This document shows positions 28,451 to 36,851 of a stretch of DNA of 64,000 nt, piece by piece (positions within the stretch are counted from its first letter, which is position 1; every line of letters begins with the position of its first letter). Under the pieces are notes generated by a model. The model saw nothing but the letters and a program-made list of their open reading frames with translations. It was not told where the DNA came from and searched no databases. The stretch lies in assembly GCF_024347515.1 (NCBI RefSeq), contig NZ_AP025492.1, positions 1,364,001-1,428,000 of the forward strand, in the 5' to 3' direction. This DNA comes from Vibrio gigantis (GTDB taxonomy: Bacteria > Pseudomonadota > Gammaproteobacteria > Enterobacterales > Vibrionaceae). The position numbers were made by a program, and so were the translations under genes.

Positions 28451-28981
28451 ATGAATCACAATCGAGTGGTGTGTTTCGATTTGGAAATGTGCTGTTGGAG
28501 CGAAGACGGTGTGGGTACAACAGGGGAGATCATTGAAGTTGGTCTTGCTGAGATTGATCTAGCATCCGGAACTATCGTGAAGCGAGCACAATACTACGTT
28601 AAGCCAGAGAAAGACGAAGTCTCTCTATTCTGTGCCGAGTTAACGGGCATTACACCTCGTAAAATCGAAAAGCAGGGTCGTCCGCTAGAATCAGTCATCA
28701 AATCGATGATCAAGAATTTTGGTGGTCCAAACAAGATCTATGCTGCGTGGGGACGTGATGACCTGATTTTACACAAAGAGTGTCAAGAGAAAGGCATTGA
28801 ACCTCCGTTTAGCGAGTTCATCAATATTGCAACGCTTTATCGAGTTCAGAATCGATTGAAAGACAAACGCATTGGTCACCGCGCCGCTCAAGAAGCGAAA
28901 AATATTGAGTGGGAAGGGCGTCAACACTCGGGTTATGTTGATGCTTACAACTTGGCAAAGCTTGCACTAACGATGTTGTAG
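28451..28981 (+). CDS. DEDDh 3'-5' exonuclease (ERI-1/KapD type)
   Basis: A soluble 176-aa exonuclease fold. Exo I is CFDLEMCCW (D10, E12), the middle part carries SLFCAELTGITPRKI and the Exo II-like AAWGRDDLILHKE, and Exo III is GRQHSGYVDAYNLAKL with H and D. This layout is the ERI-1/KapD-like branch of DnaQ-fold nucleases that act on RNA or DNA ends. The ATG at 28451 has a TTAGGCG ribosome site. It is a single gene with its own terminator. The substrate is unknown. Confidence 0.88.
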   Translation: MNHNRVVCFDLEMCCWSEDGVGTTGEIIEVGLAEIDLASGTIVKRAQYYVKPEKDEVSLFCAELTGITPRKIEKQGRPLESVIKSMIKNFGGPNKIYAAWGRDDLILHKECQEKGIEPPFSEFINIATLYRVQNRLKDKRIGHRAAQEAKNIEWEGRQHSGYVDAYNLAKLALTML

Positions 28982-29284
28982 TTGTTTGCAATAAACGGGT
29001 GCTTGGTAAAACTTGAAACCCGCCTGATTCTTGTGAGTTATTCAAATTAAGAGCCACCTACTTATTAGGTGGCTTTTTTGTGTCTGGAATTCAGGAGGAA
29101 CCTCGATCAAAAAACTCATTTCAACGAGTGGTTTATCAATAGTGAATGGCTACATCGCTTATTTTACGAATTAAGAATATCCGTTTGAAATTTAGCTTTT
29201 TAATTAATATTAAATCGCAGGTTGCAGCCTTGATTGGGCAGGGGTAGATGATAGCGTTAGCTCACCCAAAACAAGGAGAATAGG
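28982..29284. other. Intergenic region with exonuclease terminator
   Basis: About 300 bases: the terminator at 29052-29079 ends the exonuclease gene, and the rest is AT-rich sequence that should carry the promoter of the exported protein pair at 29285. No operator was recognised. Confidence 0.4.
29052..29079 (+). terminator. Terminator after exonuclease gene
   Basis: A 9-bp perfect stem (29052-29060 with 29066-29074) has a CTTAT loop and a T run. Confidence 0.9.
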
Positions 29285-29641
29285 ATGAACAACATTATTA
29301 AATATGGATTGGCACTGGGGGCGCTAAGCGTGAGTGCGTTGGTTTCGGCACAACCCGTTGTATTGATAAACACTTTTTCAGTCGAGCCAGCCCATGAAGC
29401 CGCGACTTTAGCGTATTGGGAAAGCGCAAGAGGCGTATTAGAGAAGCAACCTGGATATCTTTCGACCAAATTGCACCGCTCTTTAAGCTCTGATGCGACA
29501 TATCGCTTCATCAATGTTGCTGAATGGGAAAGCAAGAAGCAATTCCATGATGCGATACAAGTGATGAGAAAAGAGCTACCACCTTTAAAAATTGAAGGGG
29601 TTTCTGCTGACCCTAACTTGTATGAAATTGTTCGCGACTAA
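29285..29641 (+). CDS. Exported ABM-fold (antibiotic biosynthesis monooxygenase-like) protein
   Basis: A 118-aa protein with a signal peptide (about 1-22, ending ALVSA) and an ABM/dimeric ferredoxin-like domain: VLINTFSVEPAHEAATLAYWES..LEKQPGYLSTKLHRS..YRFINVAEWES. The ABM pattern is a strand, a helix around the conserved Trp, GYLST, and a strand with NVAEW. Export of this fold is unusual; most ABM proteins are cytosolic. GGAGAATAGG precedes the ATG. It lies 15 bases before the second exported protein, and the two are probably one operon. Substrate unknown. Confidence 0.85.
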   Translation: MNNIIKYGLALGALSVSALVSAQPVVLINTFSVEPAHEAATLAYWESARGVLEKQPGYLSTKLHRSLSSDATYRFINVAEWESKKQFHDAIQVMRKELPPLKIEGVSADPNLYEIVRD

Positions 29642-29656
29642 TTAGGAAACCACATA

Positions 29657-30352
29657 ATGAAAACCACTCTAGGAACCTTTTTAGCTATTTTTAGCTTTCT
29701 ATCTTCCGCCATTCTATTTTCTAGTTATAGCCATGCTGCGGCATACGGTGTGTCAGTAGCTTGGAAAACTGATGATGCTCAAGCGGTATTTGAGGCAATG
29801 CCTCATCAACAAAAAGCATTTGCGAACTTAGTTGATGCGGGTTTGGTCCACGATATGTTCGTATCAGAAAGCTTTATCGGAGATAAAAAATTTCCGATCA
29901 TCAAGTTTGTGATTGAAGCGGATAGTGAACAGCACGTTCGAGAGTTAATTGGTAACTTACCGTTCCAATTTAAAGAGCTTGTCGAGGTGACTGAAATCAG
30001 AGACATCGGTAATAAGTGGTTAAACACTGACGTTGCTTTCAAAAATTACGCAGTGGAACTTGCTTGGAAAGAGCCTGAGAATCAATTCATTGTCGATGAG
30101 ATTATCAGCCAAGATTTGCAAATGGTTGTCGACTGGAGTGCTCAAGGCGTGATTACTTCTGCTTACTTAAAACATCAAGAAATAGCACAAGAGCAGCCAA
30201 ATCAAAAAGCAATGATCAGACCAATCTACTCAATGGCAATACTCGCTAAAAACGAAGAACAAGCACGCGAAGTTGCCAATCAGTTAAATGCAGTAAAGTT
30301 AGGCTTTGCTGAAGTCATGGTCAGTGAACTGGGCTTTAAGCTAGAGCTATAG
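29657..30352 (+). CDS. Exported protein with two ferredoxin-like (YCII/muconolactone isomerase-like) repeats
   Basis: A 231-aa protein with a signal peptide (about 1-27, ending SHAA). The mature part is an internal duplication: YGVSVAWK...ALVDAGLVHDMFVSE-type first half (about 30-118) and YAVELAWK...WSAQGVITSAYLKH second half (about 130-230), each ending in a strand with ELxEV or FAEVMVSEL. Each half looks like a muconolactone-isomerase or YCII-like alpha-beta unit. The partner gene upstream has the related ABM fold, suggesting a periplasmic small-molecule-handling pair. No catalytic residues can be assigned. Confidence 0.8.
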   Translation: MKTTLGTFLAIFSFLSSAILFSSYSHAAAYGVSVAWKTDDAQAVFEAMPHQQKAFANLVDAGLVHDMFVSESFIGDKKFPIIKFVIEADSEQHVRELIGNLPFQFKELVEVTEIRDIGNKWLNTDVAFKNYAVELAWKEPENQFIVDEIISQDLQMVVDWSAQGVITSAYLKHQEIAQEQPNQKAMIRPIYSMAILAKNEEQAREVANQLNAVKLGFAEVMVSELGFKLEL

Positions 30353-30469
30353 AAAATGACAACGATAGAAGATGAAAGTTATAGAAAAACAGAGTTATCG
30401 ATATCATTTGATGTAACTTCCGTTTCTCTAGGCCTTGTTAGCTGTTTTTAAGAGCTAGGCTTTGTATTT

Positions 30470-30500
30470 AGGTGAGTGAGTCTGCATGACTGACTCACCT
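30470..30500 (+). terminator. Hairpin after the exported pair
   Basis: A 13-bp stem with one mismatch (30470-30482 with 30488-30500) has a TGCAT loop and is followed by TATTACTATTTT. The T run is broken, so this is a probable terminator. The remaining sequence to 30648 shows no clear element. Confidence 0.6.
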
Positions 30501-30648
30501 TATTACTATTTTATCTTGTTACTTGCTGAGCTTATATTGGGCTTAATTATTGGCTAAACTAATCACCAATTTTCTATGTGTGGTTTGACATTAGCTCGAC
30601 CAAACAAACACCTTTTGATGACCTTTTATTTATGAACACCTCGCCGAA

Positions 30649-31488
30649 ATGAACGCCAGTAGCCCTGAAAAAATCATCTTAGACGCTTCGGGTATCGAGA
30701 TGATTGATAACACACTCTTTGATTCTAATTTAAACAAGCAGGTCGCCTTGTCTCCCTCAGAAGCTTTGATTCTTGAGTTCTTAGTGAAGAACAGCCCCAA
30801 AGCTGTTGGTCGAGATTTTTTACTTGAGCATTGTTGGCCGGGCAGAGTGGTTACGGGCAGTTCGCTTAACGTCGCAGTGAAGAACATTCGCACAGCATTA
30901 AGTTCATTTGAGTGTGATTGCAAAATCCTAACAGTGCAAAAGGAAGGGTACAGTTTTAGCAGACCTCAACAGCTTGGTGGATACTTATCAGCACCTATTT
31001 CGGCTATTCAAGTTGAAGAATCTCGATATGAAGAACCTCAAGTTGAAAACCTTACCGAGACCTCTGCTTCAAAGCTCTCGAGTACTGAATGTGTCGACAA
31101 TCAAGATGAGTCTGTCTTGGCTAAGCAACCGGGGTCATGCAAACAACGTCAGGTACTGTACTTTATCGCTCGTCACCAATCTCGTATCGCCGGAATTTTA
31201 GTCAGCGCGTTTCTTCTCGTGCTGTTCTATCAGTTTGCGTTTTTTATGGATAAGACTAACTATCGCGGCGTAGCTGTTTATCACGATAGTTTAAATTTTG
31301 ATCAAGCGCTCTTAACTGAGCTAAATACCGTGTCAGAACTCGGTGTTGATTCGCTTTACCTACATCGCATTGGAGTTGGGTGTCAGAATATTCAAGCCGT
31401 TGCTTTGATAAACGGGCGTTGGAAAGAGATTAGCCACCAGTTTAAATCACTCTCTTGTGATGACGACAATGACGATGAGCGAGGATAA
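30649..31488 (+). CDS. ToxR-like transmembrane winged-helix regulator
   Basis: A 279-aa one-component membrane regulator. The cytosolic winged-helix domain (about 8-105) has the OmpR/ToxR pattern: LSPSEALILEFLVKNSPKAVGRDFLLEHCWPG, then SSLNVAVKNIRTAL and EGYSF. A disordered linker (about 106-178) leads to one TM segment (about 180-199) and a short periplasmic domain with two Cys (C245, C270), as in ToxR where a disulfide forms. The ATG at 30649 lacks a ribosome site, but it overlaps the stop of a 6-codon ORF (30632-30652) by ATGA, so coupling is possible. A membrane partner gene follows after 5 bases. Confidence 0.88.
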   Translation: MNASSPEKIILDASGIEMIDNTLFDSNLNKQVALSPSEALILEFLVKNSPKAVGRDFLLEHCWPGRVVTGSSLNVAVKNIRTALSSFECDCKILTVQKEGYSFSRPQQLGGYLSAPISAIQVEESRYEEPQVENLTETSASKLSSTECVDNQDESVLAKQPGSCKQRQVLYFIARHQSRIAGILVSAFLLVLFYQFAFFMDKTNYRGVAVYHDSLNFDQALLTELNTVSELGVDSLYLHRIGVGCQNIQAVALINGRWKEISHQFKSLSCDDDNDDERG

Positions 31489-31493
31489 GCAGT

Positions 31494-31931
31494 ATGAATC
31501 GTCAGTTTTGGGTCCCCATCTTATTAACGATTTTTGTGATTCTAAATGTCGGCTTAATTTCTGGGCTCGCAACCAAAAGTACTTATAAATTTACCGCAGA
31601 ATACCCGATGATAGGCTGGGAGAAAATCTCACTTCGATTGGAAAATGGTCGAGTTAAAATGCAGTACATTGGCTACGATATGGATGGAAATATCGCTCAA
31701 ACCAAGCAAATGTTTGGTGTGTTTTTACGCTGGGGGAATCACTACTACCTTTATCAATTGGACCAAGAGCAGGCCCAAGATAAACAGACATTCAATATCA
31801 AGCACTTATACATTCAGCAAACCCAAGGCAAGCGCAGTGTACTGGTATCGAATCAGCGCGGTCTTTATGTGACTAAAAAGGGCGCGCCATTAGAGCTTAA
31901 AGGCATCATGCATGGCGATCGATTACGCTGA
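31494..31931 (+). CDS. Membrane-anchored periplasmic partner of the ToxR-like regulator
   Basis: A 145-aa protein with one N-terminal TM anchor (about 6-27) and a periplasmic domain of about 115 residues made mostly of predicted strands, with no cysteine. It starts 5 bases after the regulator stop, and its GAGGATAAG ribosome site overlaps the end of that gene. Arrangement and topology mimic ToxS/TcpH, which protect and modulate ToxR/TcpP, but no sequence resemblance is evident. Role as effector-binding partner is inferred. Confidence 0.78.
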   Translation: MNRQFWVPILLTIFVILNVGLISGLATKSTYKFTAEYPMIGWEKISLRLENGRVKMQYIGYDMDGNIAQTKQMFGVFLRWGNHYYLYQLDQEQAQDKQTFNIKHLYIQQTQGKRSVLVSNQRGLYVTKKGAPLELKGIMHGDRLR

Positions 31932-31964
31932 TGCTGAGGCTTTAAGTGAACAGAGAACCTTTGG

Positions 31965-32414
31965 TTAGCTTTTTCCGAGGACGTTAAGTTTGGTCTTAAT
32001 AAAATCACTGTGGTCGACGTATAGCAATTCTGCTGTTTTACGGATCACTGAGTCTTCGATAGGGTCAATTTCCCCGTCTGCATGCGCCACTTCCCACATC
32101 GCTTTGATTAAGTCGATTCGCACTGGTTGAGATAGGTCTCTAAGTTGCGATGTAAAGTCATACAGCGATACTGATTGCTCTACTTTCGGTTCTGCTTGCT
32201 CTAGCAGCACTTTTGCTTGTTCTTCATCTAAATCCAGTAAGCGTTGAAGAAGCTGTAGCTTAGCGATTCTTTCTGATTCATTGATCTGATGGTCAGCTCC
32301 TGCAACTTCACACAACAAACTCGCGATGGCGATATTAGGTGATGTGCCTTGGTTTTTACTTAGGTCCTGGCCTTCAATCAATTGTTTAAACATTGATGTT
32401 AGAGAATTGAACAT
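31965..32414 (-). CDS. TerB-family protein
   Basis: A 149-aa soluble helical protein with the TerB (tellurite resistance B-like) pattern: ASLLCEVAGADHQINESERIAKLQLL in the N-half and AMWEVAHADGEIDPIEDSVIRKTAELLYV in the C-half. Each holds an acidic metal-binding loop (ADHQINESE; ADGEIDPIED). GGAG precedes the ATG at 32414. No other ter genes are nearby, so tellurite resistance itself should not be assumed. Confidence 0.9.
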   Translation of the reverse strand: MFNSLTSMFKQLIEGQDLSKNQGTSPNIAIASLLCEVAGADHQINESERIAKLQLLQRLLDLDEEQAKVLLEQAEPKVEQSVSLYDFTSQLRDLSQPVRIDLIKAMWEVAHADGEIDPIEDSVIRKTAELLYVDHSDFIKTKLNVLGKS

Positions 32415-32548
32415 AACGAGCTCCAGTTAAAATTTGTATCGGGTTCCGTAACGCGGATAGTTATAACTATTGGGCCTACAGAGTGTGATCGCAAGCGCCT
32501 TTACTAAAAACTGACATTACGGATACGCGAGCAATAAGGAGCACTTTA

Positions 32549-34645
32549 TCAATCTGGTTCAGGGAAACGGGTAATTTTACCGTCGCCACTGAGTGTCGTG
32601 ATCGATTGCGGTTTCCCTTTGGCGTCTAGCCTCAATTCACCAATCGCACTGCGGTTTGAAAGGCGATAAAAGGTTTGATTGTCGGGGCTGCGTTTTTCTA
32701 TTCTTAGGCGTTTTCGCTTTGTGAAATAGTTAAGAACCGAGCGTGGGCTATACAGCAGCCGGTCCCACACATCGCAGAACTTAAGCAGCGGTGCAGGGAA
32801 CTGATTTTTAATACCACTACAGGTAATCTGGTAGATATTCGGACTGTTTCGGCGATATCTAAGCTTTATATCGTAAGCAAACGAATAGTGAACATCACCA
32901 GAAAGTACCACGAAGTTGGTTGGTGTTTTGGTATGGGTAAAGATACTAATAAGCGTATTGGCACTGCCTGGGTGTGCCATCCAGTTTTCAGCATCAATCA
33001 CCAATGGCTTACCTATTGTCGTTGCCATCTTTTGCAGCGTTTCAATAAACTTCACACCAAACATAGGTGCAGCAGAAACAATCACTACTTTCTCTTGGTG
33101 CAGCAATTGATGTTGAAACTCTATCAGGGCTTCCCAGTCCATTAAACCTGAAGGTTTATTCATGCGAGACTCTGAACGCCAACGACGGGTTCGAGTATCC
33201 AACACAATGACCTTGGGTGAAGTATCTATCGTGTAATGCCACTCTTCAAAGCGGCTCAGCATCTCAATGAAGGCTTGATGCTTGTCTGGCTCTATTTGGC
33301 TAATAGAGTGAGTAGTCGCGACATCACCAGTTTCACTGTTTGTTTGTGTAAGATTGTTCGTTTGTTCAACATTATGCGTTTGTTTAACATTATGGGTTTG
33401 TTTAGCAACGCACGGTTGATCGACAAAAAGCTGTTTTGCTTGCTTGATGAACGCTTCGTTAAAGCTTTCCGGTTTGTTACCCCAGCCTTGGCACATCCAG
33501 TAGGCGGCAAGGCCATTACCAATAACTTGAGTGGCGAACTGGTTTTGGTCGACAGCGTATTCCCAGCCCACTGTAAGGTTCCAGTCATCAGTGACATCAT
33601 GATCATCGAAGATCATGTACGTTGGAATGTGAGCAAACAGGCGCTGAACTTGCGGTAGACCAGCAATGAAATCATTGATGATGACACTTTCATCGCGCCA
33701 CTGTTGCTGTTCCGTCGGTGTTAATTGGCGTCCACCTTGAGTGAAGTTGTTCTCAACCAAACGCTCTCGATTTACGCATTGCCACAGTGTCGGAGACCAA
33801 ACTAGAAAATACATCGCAATGAATTCAGACAGTGTGACTAAGTGGTTTTCACAATCGGTAGAGCTAAAAATCGGTACTCTGCGATTCGGAAAGAACTTAT
33901 CGAGCATCGATTCTGAAGTCGAGTGGTGTGGTAAGTATTGATGACGCTGATATAAGTGATACTCACTGCTATACAGAGCGTCACTGCTGTTGATTTGCTT
34001 AATTTGTGAATCTGTCGGTAGGCTCTCACCAACAAGACCAAGCAGTTGAATCACTTGCTGAATAGCATCAAGCGTTGGGCCTGCTACATGGTCAGCGTAG
34101 ATTTGATCGCCGCTCATCATCAGCATGTCGGGTCTTTCTTCGACAGCTTGATCAGCAACCTTGTTATCTGCCGCGACTAGGCTGTCTTTACTTGGATGAT
34201 GGGGGTTACGGCAAGAGCCATGCAGAATGTAGTCAGCCGATGTCGAAATCTTAAATTCAACACGAGATTTACCGTTGTAAACAAGATGAGGAGCCAGTGT
34301 CACCAGCGAGCCTGACTCTGTGTGAATATCATATTCAAGTGGCGTATTGGTTGGAAACTCGCCTTGCAAGCGTATCAGCGTCACCCACGCATGTGTACCG
34401 ACTTGAATCGAATCATGCTCTTCAAGCGATGAGGTATAAAACGGTTGACCTAGTTTTACGTTCGCATGCTCAGTCTCGTGAGTTAGACCAGCTTCGCTAA
34501 GATCTTTTTCACGGATATACAGTTCAGCTCTGCCTGTGAGAGGTGAACTGGTGGCTAACCAAAGTACCACTTCTGTAGCGGTGGTTTTTCTTAAAATGGG
34601 TCCGGCGAGTAACAGGGGAAGAGATGATGTCGTAGAGGGTTTCAA
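32549..34645 (-). CDS. PhoD-like metallophosphatase
   Basis: A 698-aa protein with an N-terminal beta-sandwich-like part (about 1-130) and a PhoD-type metallophosphatase domain: GSCRNPHHP (about 141), DMLMMSGDQIYAD (about 173), YMIFDDHDVTDDWN (about 347), then VVLSGDVHYSFAYD (about 605). Asp/His metal ligands are conserved. There is no signal peptide, so it seems cytosolic. Within it (about 411-435) lies a Thr/Asn/Gln-rich stretch made of six-residue repeats. The start is TTG at 34645 with an AGGT ribosome site. It lies 24 bases after the acidic-protein gene. The natural substrate is unknown. Confidence 0.88.
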   Translation of the reverse strand: MKPSTTSSLPLLLAGPILRKTTATEVVLWLATSSPLTGRAELYIREKDLSEAGLTHETEHANVKLGQPFYTSSLEEHDSIQVGTHAWVTLIRLQGEFPTNTPLEYDIHTESGSLVTLAPHLVYNGKSRVEFKISTSADYILHGSCRNPHHPSKDSLVAADNKVADQAVEERPDMLMMSGDQIYADHVAGPTLDAIQQVIQLLGLVGESLPTDSQIKQINSSDALYSSEYHLYQRHQYLPHHSTSESMLDKFFPNRRVPIFSSTDCENHLVTLSEFIAMYFLVWSPTLWQCVNRERLVENNFTQGGRQLTPTEQQQWRDESVIINDFIAGLPQVQRLFAHIPTYMIFDDHDVTDDWNLTVGWEYAVDQNQFATQVIGNGLAAYWMCQGWGNKPESFNEAFIKQAKQLFVDQPCVAKQTHNVKQTHNVEQTNNLTQTNSETGDVATTHSISQIEPDKHQAFIEMLSRFEEWHYTIDTSPKVIVLDTRTRRWRSESRMNKPSGLMDWEALIEFQHQLLHQEKVVIVSAAPMFGVKFIETLQKMATTIGKPLVIDAENWMAHPGSANTLISIFTHTKTPTNFVVLSGDVHYSFAYDIKLRYRRNSPNIYQITCSGIKNQFPAPLLKFCDVWDRLLYSPRSVLNYFTKRKRLRIEKRSPDNQTFYRLSNRSAIGELRLDAKGKPQSITTLSGDGKITRFPEPD
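33342..33413. repeat. In-frame 18-nt tandem repeat inside the PhoD-like gene
   Basis: Four consecutive 18-nt units starting GTTTG at 33342, 33360, 33378 and 33396. The middle two differ at only two positions and the outer ones are degenerate. They encode hexapeptides of the KQTHNV/EQTNNL type, so copy-number change keeps the frame. Confidence 0.75.
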
Positions 34646-34669
34646 TACGGTACCTAAAATCGTTGGTGG

Positions 34670-35236
34670 CTAATCGTCGTGGAGTTCTTGTGTTTCTGGC
34701 TTGTTAGTTTGAGCCTTACAGGTTTCAAGCTCTGGTGCTTCAAGTTCTGCTATGTCAGGCTCTGTTGTTCTTTGCTCTGCCATCTCTGCTTCAGAGCCTG
34801 TCATTTCCTGTCCAGTTTCTTCAAACTCTGGCATTTCAGACTCTGTTGCTTCTAGAACTTCGATAACTTCCGAGCTAGAAAGTTCATGACCCATTAGAAA
34901 TATTGCCAATAACGCGTCGGCTTTAGTTTTAGTATCGGAGGGATCGTCTAACACTTGTTCAAGCTTTTCTCGGATCATCGCAATTTCGTGCTCAACAAAG
35001 CCACGGCCTTCGTCGTCCCCTTGGTTTTCTTCGGGGGCATTATCGAACTCCATAAACAGCAACTCACCGTCTAACTTTGTGTTAACCAGTCGCTCTGGCA
35101 ACCATTCTTCACCCATAACGATATCTGGGTCGGAATCACTGGGTAAGTGGTCTATAATGTTTTGTAATTCTGAGACTTTCACAATACTTTCATTTAACCG
35201 AGAATATTCTACATTGTAACGGTCAATGCCGAGCAA
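34670..35236 (-). CDS. Acidic protein of unknown function upstream of the PhoD-like gene
   Basis: A 188-aa, strongly acidic protein. A helical N-terminal two-thirds (about 1-130, with EHEIAMIREKLEQVLDDPSDTKTKADALLAIFLMGHELSS split by a loop) is followed by a Glu/Thr-rich low-complexity tail with repeated short ELE/EPE units. The first ATG in frame is only at codon 41; the frame opens with TTG at 35236, whose ribosome site is poor, so the start is uncertain. It is 24 bases from the phosphatase and probably co-transcribed. No family recognised. Confidence 0.6.
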   Translation of the reverse strand: MLGIDRYNVEYSRLNESIVKVSELQNIIDHLPSDSDPDIVMGEEWLPERLVNTKLDGELLFMEFDNAPEENQGDDEGRGFVEHEIAMIREKLEQVLDDPSDTKTKADALLAIFLMGHELSSSEVIEVLEATESEMPEFEETGQEMTGSEAEMAEQRTTEPDIAELEAPELETCKAQTNKPETQELHDD

Positions 35237-35317
35237 ACCTAAAAATAGTTAGCCGTCATGGTTAATAAATGTCTATTCAGTAACACAATATTTATTACAA
35301 AGAGTAATTACATAAGA

Positions 35318-36631
35318 ATGAAGCTCAAATATTTACCGACTTTCACTTCTTCAGGAGTGGCTTTACTAGGTAGCGCTTTCCTAAGTACTAGTGTCTGGGC
35401 CGCTGAAGAGCAAGAGTGGGGCATCGCTGCAATGTTCCGTACTGCGAGCATCCCTTATGACACGTCTGGTGGTGACCAATCGGTTAGCTCATTCGTACCG
35501 ATGCTGTTTTTCAAGAACGACTATGTATTCATTGATGGTACCGAAATGGGGGCATACCTCTATCAAACCGACGATGAAAAGTGGTCCTTCAACGCTATTT
35601 CTCGTATGCGCTTTATTGATATTCCCGCTTCTGAACAGAACGCAATTGAAGGCGATACCGCCGATTTTGGTGCTCAGTTAACGTATCAACTGGACGAACA
35701 ATGGGCCGTCGAAACAGAGTTCATGAGCGACAGTGAGTACAACTTCCACGGCAACTTACGTGCGAAAGCTAAGTATGAAACCGGTGATTGGGAGTTTTCC
35801 CCAAGTGCGACACTGCGTTACAAAAGTGCGGACTTCAACAGTGAGTACTATTCAGCATCCGATGAAACCATTGGTGCCGGTGTTGATCTGAATGTGGGTG
35901 TAGAAGCGCGTTACCATGTGATTTCAAATTTATACTTATTGGGTTCAACCAGTGTGACTCGATTAGATGATAACGCTTACGATTCATCGATTGTTGAAGA
36001 CCGTTATCAAGGCGAGCTATACCTTGGCTTTGGCTTCTTTAACGATAAAGAGAAAGCGCCGAAACCTAAGTTGAGCAATGCGCCATACTTACGTGTTGCA
36101 CATGGTTGGGCGACGCCATCCAATATTGGCGACATCATGAAGTTCAACTCAGAGAAAGACGAATACAACAACCAGTTGACCTCTTTCTTCTATGGACACC
36201 CGTTAACCGATGAGATTTTTGGCTTCCCATTGGATATCTATTTGACTCCAGGTATCGCGCATCATTGGAGTTCAGACGTTCAATCAAGCAGCACCGAATA
36301 CATTATCGCAATCAAAGCGTACTACACCTTTGATTGGCCAACCCAGTGGCGTGTTGGTGTGGCAGAAGGTATGTCTTATATCGATTCGATTACGTATATC
36401 GAAGGCTCTGAGATGGAGCGTAAAGGTTACACAGCAAGCCACCTGTTGAACTATTTAGACTTCTCATTCGATGTGAACGTGGGTGATTTGATTGGTAAGA
36501 GTGACCTGAACAATTTATGGTTCGGTTATTCATTGCACCACCGTTCTGCGATCTTCGAAAATGCGTCCCAGTTTGGACGAATCAAAGGCGGCAGTAACTA
36601 CAACACGGTTTACTTCCAGTATGAGTTCTAA
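35318..36631 (+). CDS. MipA/OmpV-family outer-membrane protein
   Basis: A 437-aa outer-membrane barrel. The signal peptide (about 1-30, ending SVWAAEE) precedes a mature part of alternating beta strands with the family patterns GAQLTYQL, EARYHVISNLYLLGS and a C-terminal YFQYEF that ends in Phe. The ATG at 35318 is preferred over the upstream frame because the signal peptide then starts MKLKYLP. The family takes in MltA-interacting protein and OmpV; its role in Vibrio is unclear. It is longer than typical MipA (about 250 aa), with extended loops. Confidence 0.88.
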   Translation: MKLKYLPTFTSSGVALLGSAFLSTSVWAAEEQEWGIAAMFRTASIPYDTSGGDQSVSSFVPMLFFKNDYVFIDGTEMGAYLYQTDDEKWSFNAISRMRFIDIPASEQNAIEGDTADFGAQLTYQLDEQWAVETEFMSDSEYNFHGNLRAKAKYETGDWEFSPSATLRYKSADFNSEYYSASDETIGAGVDLNVGVEARYHVISNLYLLGSTSVTRLDDNAYDSSIVEDRYQGELYLGFGFFNDKEKAPKPKLSNAPYLRVAHGWATPSNIGDIMKFNSEKDEYNNQLTSFFYGHPLTDEIFGFPLDIYLTPGIAHHWSSDVQSSSTEYIIAIKAYYTFDWPTQWRVGVAEGMSYIDSITYIEGSEMERKGYTASHLLNYLDFSFDVNVGDLIGKSDLNNLWFGYSLHHRSAIFENASQFGRIKGGSNYNTVYFQYEF

Positions 36632-36751
36632 GCGCAGCGTTTAACTGTGGTTGTTACGGTTTTCAGCGGTAGCTTTTAGCCGTAGCTTACTAAGCACAAC
36701 TTACATTTGACCTGGCCTTCATAACCCCAGTTAGAGCTAGTGTGATTAATC

Positions 36752-36795
36752 AGCCTGATAGCAAAAGGTTTTCCCTTTGCTGTCAGGCTTTTTTG
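36752..36795 (+). terminator. Terminator before hrpA
   Basis: A long imperfect stem (36752-36768 with about 36773-36789) is followed by six T's. It probably ends OmpV transcription. Confidence 0.85.
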
Positions 36796-36851
36796 TTTGA
36801 GACTTGTGATATAATCGCGCGAGTTTAATAAGTACAAGAATAGGACACGCT

